A stretch of 64,000 bases of DNA. Origin: Secundilactobacillus silagei JCM 19001 (GTDB taxonomy: Bacteria; Bacillota; Bacilli; Lactobacillales; Lactobacillaceae). Position 1 is the stretch's first letter. Every line of letters starts with the position of its first letter. The notes below the pieces were generated by a model that searched no databases, was not told the DNA's origin, and worked only from the letters and a program-made list of their open reading frames with translations. Made by a program: the position numbers and the translations under genes. Location: positions 1 through 64,000 of the forward strand of contig NZ_BCMG01000007.1 of assembly GCF_002217945.1 (NCBI RefSeq), read 5' to 3'. Shown here piece after piece: positions 58,758 to 64,000 of the stretch.

Positions 58758-59378
58758 ATGGGGCCTTCAGGCTGGTGGCCGGCAGACGATAAGCGTGACA
58801 TCATTGTTGGTGCCATCTTAGTCCAAAATACGGCTTGGCAAAACGCCGATGTGGGCCTGAATAATTTAAAACACCGCACCGGGTTAGACCCCGCTACGGT
58901 GTTATCGTTATCACAAACTGAATTAATGGCCTTGATCCGTGCCAGTGGGTTTTATCGCAATAAAGCTAAGGCCATCCATAATGTTTTCCAGTGGTTCAAC
59001 GACCATCACTGGGACTACGCCGGCGTCGCTTCCAAGACGACCCAATCGGACCTGCGAACACAACTTTTGGCACTGCCGGGTGTGGGCCAGGAAACGGCCG
59101 ACGTCTACCTCGTCTATATCTTTGATCTACCGGCCTTCATTGCTGATTCTTATACGAGACGCTTATTCAAACACCTGGGTTATCTGCAAACGGATACTTA
59201 TCAGCACCTCAAGCGACAGATCACGTTACCTGACAGCTTCACCTTTGAAATGGCACAGGATTTTCACGGTCAGTTAGATGAATTTGGCAAACAGTATCTT
59301 CAACGTGAAGATACCTTTACTAGCAGTTTTTTAGCCCATGATTTACTTAAATATCAGCAGGCTCAAAAACGCCAGTAA
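58758..59378 (+). CDS. HhH-GPD DNA glycosylase (endonuclease III / MagIII-like)
   Basis: This base-excision DNA glycosylase of 206 residues has GAILVQNTAWQNAD, the helix-hairpin-helix LLALPGVGQETADVYL, and the catalytic Asp in AFIADSYTRR. The Lys of bifunctional EndoIII (GVGRKTA) is Glu here, and there are no C-terminal Fe-S cysteines, so it should be a monofunctional glycosylase like H. pylori MagIII. The ATG has no ribosome binding site. The open frame continues upstream for about 20 codons with family-like residues (INWLYHTLLTH before MGPSGWWPA) but without ATG, GTG or TTG. The true start may be non-canonical or lost. Confidence 0.75.
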   Translation: MGPSGWWPADDKRDIIVGAILVQNTAWQNADVGLNNLKHRTGLDPATVLSLSQTELMALIRASGFYRNKAKAIHNVFQWFNDHHWDYAGVASKTTQSDLRTQLLALPGVGQETADVYLVYIFDLPAFIADSYTRRLFKHLGYLQTDTYQHLKRQITLPDSFTFEMAQDFHGQLDEFGKQYLQREDTFTSSFLAHDLLKYQQAQKRQ

Positions 59379-59714
59379 CCCCGGAAGCCCTTGCGTTAAC
59401 GCAATTTGCCGGTTAACGGTCAAACCGCCATAGATGCCGGCAACCACCACAAACCCGGTAAATAACAGACTGCCCGAAATCACCGCGCTGGCAGGTAACG
59501 CGAAGCGCATGAACAGCAGACCGACCCCCACAAAACCGTTATACAGACCAATGTTAGCCATTGTAGTCTTGGTTTCTGGCTGATGCTGATATTCCGCTGA
59601 AAAACCAAACGCGTTGCGAGCAGCAGCCGTCTGAGAACCAAACATTTCCAAACACAAGATCAGCAGTGCTTCCACTGCTACGATCACAATCAAAACCGTA
59701 CTGATTAGTGACAT
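59343..59714 (-). CDS. DUF1304 membrane protein
   Basis: The 123-residue protein has four predicted helices. DUF1304 features are ALLILCLEMFG near the N-terminus, then NIGLYNGFVGVGLLF and VVAGIYGGLTVNRQIALTQGLPGLLAFLSLL (split). Function unknown. Its 3' end overlaps the convergent glycosylase gene by 36 nt, so the two transcripts are complementary there. SD GGGGGAATTAGG precedes the ATG. Confidence 0.8.
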   Translation of the reverse strand: MSLISTVLIVIVAVEALLILCLEMFGSQTAAARNAFGFSAEYQHQPETKTTMANIGLYNGFVGVGLLFMRFALPASAVISGSLLFTGFVVVAGIYGGLTVNRQIALTQGLPGLLAFLSLLIFK

Positions 59715-59726
59715 CCTAATTCCCCC

Positions 59727-60542
59727 TTAAAATAACTTTGAATCACCAGTTGGGACTAAGTAGATACCAAATGACCCATACCCGCTTGGCCAAGTATGGT
59801 AGGCTGACGTATACCCGTGCGGCGTGGCGTAGATGCCGATCTGGTAGCCCTTATACTTCGCCCGTTTGGAGGCCGTATACCCCTGGGCGCTCAACGCAGC
59901 CGCTGCTAGTTTGGTATAGCTGGTCTTGCTGGAAGTACTCGTCCAGTTATACGGGGTAAAGATCCCGATAGCAAGCGCATTCTTATTGAGTTTTGAATAG
60001 GTAGCCGTCTTACTGACACCGGCATTCAGATCATTTTGCGCAGCCTTTGAATAACTTGAGTCTAAAATCGTTCCCGGAAAGAGGGCTAAAATATCCGCCT
60101 GTAGTTTCGCTGACTCACGGACTGATTTAATTCCCGCTAACCCGCTGCCGTAAGATTTCACAACAGCACTGTGCGCGAAGGCATCTTTGGGATTATCCCC
60201 CTTAGTGAGATACGATTGGTAGACCAGCCCCTTAATTTTGCCGGTATTATTGATCACTTGATAGTAATAACCCGACTTTTTTCCAAGCTGAAGTTTAACC
60301 CGTTTATAGATGTACCACGTGGTTCGTGGGTAGTTCTTCAGGTTGTGAATTTTTTTGGTGTGAGTCAAATTCCACATATAGGCGTTGCCGCTCTTCTTTG
60401 GATAACAGGCCACATCACTGTATTTTTTAGTCTTCACGACCTTCCAGGACGTGGTCGTCTTCCCCGCTGCCGGCAAAGCTGGTGTTACCCCTAAACCGCC
60501 AAGCACTAGTCCCGCTGTTAATGCCATCACCATTTTCCTCAT
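59727..60542 (-). CDS. Secreted surface protein of unknown function
   Basis: The 271-residue protein has a signal peptide (RKMVMALTAGLVLGGLGVTPALPAAG). It has a lysine/tyrosine-rich module (WNLTHTKKIHNLKNYPRTTWYIYKRVKL, split) resembling lactobacillus cell-wall-attached SLAP-like domains, and an unrecognised C-terminal domain of about 170 residues. The ATG at 60542 follows GGGGG at 9 nt; the longer frame to 60626 would hide the signal peptide. It lies 12 nt upstream of the DUF1304 gene on the same strand. Probably cell-surface bound; no catalytic motif is evident. Confidence 0.6.
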   Translation of the reverse strand: MRKMVMALTAGLVLGGLGVTPALPAAGKTTTSWKVVKTKKYSDVACYPKKSGNAYMWNLTHTKKIHNLKNYPRTTWYIYKRVKLQLGKKSGYYYQVINNTGKIKGLVYQSYLTKGDNPKDAFAHSAVVKSYGSGLAGIKSVRESAKLQADILALFPGTILDSSYSKAAQNDLNAGVSKTATYSKLNKNALAIGIFTPYNWTSTSSKTSYTKLAAAALSAQGYTASKRAKYKGYQIGIYATPHGYTSAYHTWPSGYGSFGIYLVPTGDSKLF

Positions 60543-60720
60543 TTGACATTTCCCCCATTCGGATACTGGATACATTTGTCTCAAATGTAGCAGAGGTAAA
60601 CGTTGGTCGCAAGGGGTACGGCTCATTTTATTTCACGGTAAAACTTTCAAGTCATCTGAGTTGCTCCACCCCTGCAATCTGATTAAACTGTCAGTATGTG
60701 TCAGATAAAGGAGGGGTACC

Positions 60721-61413
60721 ATGTTAAACTATACGGCTCAACCGACCCATGACCGGCTACCAGTCGGGGCTTTGCTGGCAGCGGCTGCTGGTGGGTTAGA
60801 TGCTTATACCTACCTACAACACGGGGAAGTTTTCGCTGGCTTACAGACCGGTAACTTAATTCTGTTAGGCGCATCAATCGGTCAAAGTCAGTTTGCTAGA
60901 ATGGCGCAATACGCCACGTCAATTATGATGTTCATGGTTGGGACGATCATTGCCAGAATAATTCAAAAACATTGGCCCTTACGGCTCTTGCCAACCGTCA
61001 GCCGCTCCGGATTCATTATTACGTACGAAATTATTCTATTGCTGATTGCCGGCACTTTTTCCAGTTCTTGGCCCAACATGCTGATTACTGGCCTATTATC
61101 AATGGTCGCTGCCGCCCAATTACAGGAGTTTCGTCAACTCAACGGCGGGCCCTTCACGTCACTCATGATGACGGGTAACCTGCGCACTTTAGCGGAATCA
61201 ATCTATGACGGTGTGGCGGGACATGACAAACAGGCAGTCACCAAGGGGCTAACGATTGGTACTATTATTTTGAGTTTTGTCGCCGGTGCTGGCGTGACCG
61301 CCCTATTGACCTTAACTTGGCACGGCCACACGATTTGGCTGTCAGCAGTGATTCTAGTCATCACTTTGATCGTCAGCCATTTAGAAAGAAGAACTAAAAA
61401 AGCGGTTGGCTAA
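60721..61413 (+). CDS. DUF1275 (YoaK-like) membrane protein, second copy
   Basis: The 230-residue protein has six to seven hydrophobic segments. AAAGGLDAYTYLQHGEVFAGLQTGN (split) and MMTGNLRTLAESIYDG are the family's paired conserved motifs, also seen in the paralogue at 37969-38652. SD AAAGGAGGGG precedes the ATG. Function unknown. Confidence 0.8.
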   Translation: MLNYTAQPTHDRLPVGALLAAAAGGLDAYTYLQHGEVFAGLQTGNLILLGASIGQSQFARMAQYATSIMMFMVGTIIARIIQKHWPLRLLPTVSRSGFIITYEIILLLIAGTFSSSWPNMLITGLLSMVAAAQLQEFRQLNGGPFTSLMMTGNLRTLAESIYDGVAGHDKQAVTKGLTIGTIILSFVAGAGVTALLTLTWHGHTIWLSAVILVITLIVSHLERRTKKAVG

Positions 61414-61436
61414 GTGCCCACCGCTTTTTTAATGGA

Positions 61437-62612
61437 TTAATGCTGTAACTGTGATGCCTCAATTTTTTCAAACGCTTGTTTAAAGTCGGCCTTCAGATCA
61501 TCTACGTCTTCAACACCAACTGATAACCGCAGCAAGCCATCCGTGATCCCGCAAGCATGCCGTTCTTCGGCTGACATCTCAGCGTGTGACATCTTCGGCG
61601 GATAAGAAAGAATCGTTTCCACTGCACCTAGTGATACTGAAAACACTGGAATCTTCAGCTTCTGTACTAATTGGCGCACGTTGTCTTCTGAACCAATGTC
61701 AAAGGAAAGCACCGCACCCCCAGAAGTTGCTTGACTGAATTGCAGGTCATGACCGTCAAAATCTTCGAGGCCTGGATAGTTCACTTTTTCAACGATCGGC
61801 TGTTCTGCTAACCACTTAGCAAGTGATAGGGCGTTGGCGGCTTCCGCTTTGACCCGGATGCTTAACGTCTTGATTCCCCGTAGTAAGAGCCAGCAGTCAC
61901 TGATACCAAGGGTTGCCCCCATCGCATTCTGAATGAAATAGACCGCGTCGCCCAGCTCTTTAGACTTGGTCACAATGAGGCCGGCTAGAATGTCTGAGTG
62001 CCCCGCTAGAAATTTCGTCCCTGAATGGAGTACCAGGTCGACACCCAGATCCAAAGGTTTCTGGAAAATTGGCGTCATAAACGTGTTATCCGCAAAGACT
62101 AACGCGTCATGGGCATGGGCAATTTGAACCACCCGTTTGATATCCGTAACTTTTAGGGTTGGGTTCGATGGGGTTTCAATGTAAACGACTTTCGTATTGG
62201 GTTTAAACGCCGCTTTTAAAGCTGCCTCGTCATTACAGTCCACAAACGTATAATCAATGCCGTAGTTGGGCAACAGCTGAGATACTAACCGGAAAGTCCC
62301 GCCGTAGACGTCTTTGGTCACGATCACGTGATCGCCTTGATGCAGAGTGAGAAACGCGGTTGAAATAGCTGCCATCCCAGTGGCAAAGGCAAAGCCACGA
62401 TTACCGTGCTCTAAGGCGGCAATGCTTTCTTCCAGTACGTCTCGAGTCGGGTTTCCGCTACGGGTGTAATCGTACTTGCCGAAATGGTCTAAACTCGGCT
62501 GAACAAAGGTTGATGATAATTGAATTGGTGGGTTAATCGCCCCGGTCTCTGGATCCGGACGGGTAGTCGTTTTAATAACTTTAGTGTCATCTGAAAAATC
62601 TTTAATACTCAT
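61437..62612 (-). CDS. metC: Cystathionine beta-lyase (MetC-like)
   Basis: The 391-residue PLP enzyme of the Cys/Met transsulphuration family has the PLP lysine in LVLHSGTKFLAGHSDILAG. ETPSNPTLKVTDI and YDYTRSGNPTRD are family motifs. The overall sequence closely follows the Bacillus subtilis MetC type (GRGFAFATGMAAISTAFL, QNAMGATLG, SYPPKMSHAEM). It would cleave cystathionine to homocysteine in methionine synthesis, though lyases of this group also act on cysteine. It lies 12 nt after the metI-like gene, in one operon. Confidence 0.85.
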   Translation of the reverse strand: MSIKDFSDDTKVIKTTTRPDPETGAINPPIQLSSTFVQPSLDHFGKYDYTRSGNPTRDVLEESIAALEHGNRGFAFATGMAAISTAFLTLHQGDHVIVTKDVYGGTFRLVSQLLPNYGIDYTFVDCNDEAALKAAFKPNTKVVYIETPSNPTLKVTDIKRVVQIAHAHDALVFADNTFMTPIFQKPLDLGVDLVLHSGTKFLAGHSDILAGLIVTKSKELGDAVYFIQNAMGATLGISDCWLLLRGIKTLSIRVKAEAANALSLAKWLAEQPIVEKVNYPGLEDFDGHDLQFSQATSGGAVLSFDIGSEDNVRQLVQKLKIPVFSVSLGAVETILSYPPKMSHAEMSAEERHACGITDGLLRLSVGVEDVDDLKADFKQAFEKIEASQLQH

Positions 62613-62624
62613 TGAAATTCCTCC

Positions 62625-63779
62625 CTACTTATTTGCCACAGTGGTTGCGTGGCTTGTCACCGTGGTTGCGGCAGCGTTAATAGCTTGTGTCAGGTCTTGG
62701 ATCAGATCATCGCTGTTCTCGATCCCCACTGACAGCCGTAACAAATTGCGGGTAATGTGTTTTTCCTGACGCTGTTTTTCGGTCAGGTCTTTGTGAGTCT
62801 GAATCGCAGGAACGGTCATCAAACTTTCCACGCCGCCAAGACTTTCCGCAAATGAAATGATCTTTAAATGCTGCAGGATCGTATTGACCCAGCTTTCATC
62901 GTGAACATAAAAGCTGATCATGCCACCGTGACCGGGATAAAGGATCTTATCAACGGCTTTGTTTTGCTTCAAGGAAGCCACGATTGCTTTGGCGTTGCGT
63001 TCATGTTGCGCCAGTCTTAGCGGTAGCGTTTTAAGACTCCGAAGTAACAGCCAACAATCAAATGGATCAAGTGTCGCCCCAGTGGTAGTCAGATTATACT
63101 GAAGCCAATCCGCATCCGCTTCATGCTTACAGATCACTGCCCCGGCTAAAATATCGTTGTGACCGCTCAAGTACTTCGTCGCGCTGTGAACAACCAGGTC
63201 GGCACCTTCCTTAAGCGGTTGCTGTAATAGCGGGGTATAGAACGTGTTGTCAGCAATGACTTGTACGTCATGTTGGTGAGCCACCTCAGCTGTGTGGTGA
63301 ATATCGATGATTTTCATCGTTGGGTTGGAGGGTGTTTCCAACCAAATTGCCTTAACCGCATCACGCGTGGTTAACTTGGTCAGACGATCATAGTCTTGAC
63401 CATCCCACAGATGAAACTTCAAGCCATAATGGTCGGTCAGTAAATCAAAGAATCGGAAAGACCCACCATACAGATCATCGGATACGACGATTTCGTCACC
63501 GGTCTTAAACTGTGAGAAAACCAGTTGAATCGCGGCCATCCCGGAACTAAGGGCAAAGGCAGCCACCCCATTTTCCAGTTTGGCGAGGGTTTGCTGGAGC
63601 ACGTCACGCGTCGGGTTGGTTTCCCGTGAATAATCGTAGCCGGTCGACTGGCCTAAGCCAGCATGACGGTATGCCGTTGAAAAGTACAGCGGTGTCGATA
63701 CGGCACCCGTTTTAACATCATCTGTCCGGTTACCTGCCTGTGCTAAAATCGTTTCAATATGTTCTGTTTTTTCTGACAT
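62625..63779 (-). CDS. metI: Cystathionine gamma-synthase / O-acetylhomoserine thiolyase (MetI-like)
   Basis: The 384-residue PLP enzyme is a paralogue of the next gene. The PLP lysine lies in [46 protein letters not shown] and [13 protein letters not shown] match B. subtilis MetI better than lyases. With MetC downstream it reproduces the Bacillus metI-metC pair converting acylhomoserine and cysteine to homocysteine. SD CGGAGGT precedes the ATG. A T-box leader lies upstream. Confidence 0.85.
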   Translation of the reverse strand: MSEKTEHIETILAQAGNRTDDVKTGAVSTPLYFSTAYRHAGLGQSTGYDYSRETNPTRDVLQQTLAKLENGVAAFALSSGMAAIQLVFSQFKTGDEIVVSDDLYGGSFRFFDLLTDHYGLKFHLWDGQDYDRLTKLTTRDAVKAIWLETPSNPTMKIIDIHHTAEVAHQHDVQVIADNTFYTPLLQQPLKEGADLVVHSATKYLSGHNDILAGAVICKHEADADWLQYNLTTTGATLDPFDCWLLLRSLKTLPLRLAQHERNAKAIVASLKQNKAVDKILYPGHGGMISFYVHDESWVNTILQHLKIISFAESLGGVESLMTVPAIQTHKDLTEKQRQEKHITRNLLRLSVGIENSDDLIQDLTQAINAAATTVTSHATTVANK

Positions 63780-63823
63780 TAGAATTACCTCCGAAAGTCT
63801 GGCTATTTTAACTTAATTAAGCA

Positions 63824-64000
63824 ACAAAAAAAGCCTCCGCCCCATGTTACTCGGGACGAAGGATTCGCGTTACCACCTGAAATTTACCTGAACCTCACAA
63901 TTCAAGCCTTGATAAGTACAATAATGACACTATTATACTCCGCAAGATATCGATTGCTAACGGACTGGGTAGCACGGGTCGTGGTTGACCTACCCCCAAT
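63824..64000 (-). ncRNA. T-box riboswitch of the metI-metC operon (partial, runs off the window)
   Basis: On the minus strand the antiterminator core AGGTGGTAACGCG (63879-63867) is followed by the terminator CCTTCGTCCC against GGGGCGGAGG and a T-run (63862-63824). Upstream is a GGGTAG/CTACCC hairpin region. Stem I and the specifier are beyond 64000 or missing, so the amino acid (Met or Cys are likely from the genes) cannot be read. A TTAGCA-17-TATAAT promoter-like sequence (63960-63932) sits oddly close to the antiterminator. Confidence 0.85.

Noticed and set aside
1-64000. CRISPR arrays, IS elements and rRNA genes
   Set aside because: No regularly spaced direct repeats, transposase genes or rRNA sequences are present. 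The tandem repeats at 13996-14100 are too few and lack unique spacers.

Overview
The window is chromosomal DNA of a low-to-mid GC Gram-positive bacterium, most likely a Lactobacillaceae member. The evidence is the strong AGGAGG-type ribosome binding sites, T-box riboswitches, a PepV-type dipeptidase, a VanX-like D-Ala-D-Ala dipeptidase, maltose phosphorylase with its transporter, and many small secreted or membrane proteins of lactobacillus type. I do not assign a species. The gene set (threonine synthase, shikimate genes, a complete trp operon, ilvD, gltBD, metI-metC) points to unusual amino-acid self-sufficiency for this family.

Bases 1 to about 8,970 are an AT-rich integrated element sitting against the 3' end of a tRNA-Arg gene. 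From the tRNA inward it carries a tyrosine integrase, an XRE repressor, a divergent AlpA-like regulator and a VapE-type replication ATPase, with operator palindromes placed inside the early promoter. No packaging or virion genes are visible, so it resembles a phage satellite or other small integrative element. Its cargo is a large protein made of eight zinc-binding modules ending in a Vsr/EDxHD-type nuclease domain, and a two-gene unit of a PD-(D/E)XK-like plus DUF2075 helicase-like protein and a GIY-YIG nuclease. The left end of the element lies outside the window.

From 9 to 30 kb are mostly ordinary genes: thrC, a MarR regulator, nnrE, pepV with a YfcC transporter, a VanX-like dipeptidase, a choloylglycine-hydrolase-family enzyme, a secreted NlpC/P60 protein, an ATP-cone-like small protein, an Spx paralogue lacking both redox cysteines, a Na+/H+ antiporter, a 5'-nucleotidase, a BASS transporter, a MIP18-type Fe-S protein and ilvD. 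A roughly 1 kb AT-rich gap precedes gltBD. Between 36 and 41.5 kb are an RNase Y, a DUF1275 protein, an alpha/beta hydrolase, a pair of inverted clover-leaf DNA repeats, an XRE regulator and a methyltransferase-like protein.

The most striking region is 41.6-52.9 kb, where two aromatic amino-acid operons diverge. The shikimate operon aroE-aroF-aroB (minus strand) is preceded by a promoter, a 21-codon leader ORF ending in Phe-Ser-Tyr-Tyr-Trp-Ser-Met, and a chain of mutually exclusive hairpins ending in an intrinsic terminator. This looks like classical ribosome-mediated attenuation sensing all three aromatic amino acids. The trp operon (plus strand) is instead controlled by two duplicated Trp T-box units, one before trpE and one before trpD. 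Each is followed by a homologous 23-26 codon ORF. The first T-box carries a roughly 110-nt palindrome in its linker that belongs to a small dispersed hairpin family seen elsewhere in the window.

From 53 to 64 kb are a MarR regulator, the malR-malT-mapA maltose locus with three palindromic operators, a DNA glycosylase, small membrane and secreted proteins, a second DUF1275 protein, and the metI-metC transsulfuration pair preceded by a T-box that runs off the right edge.
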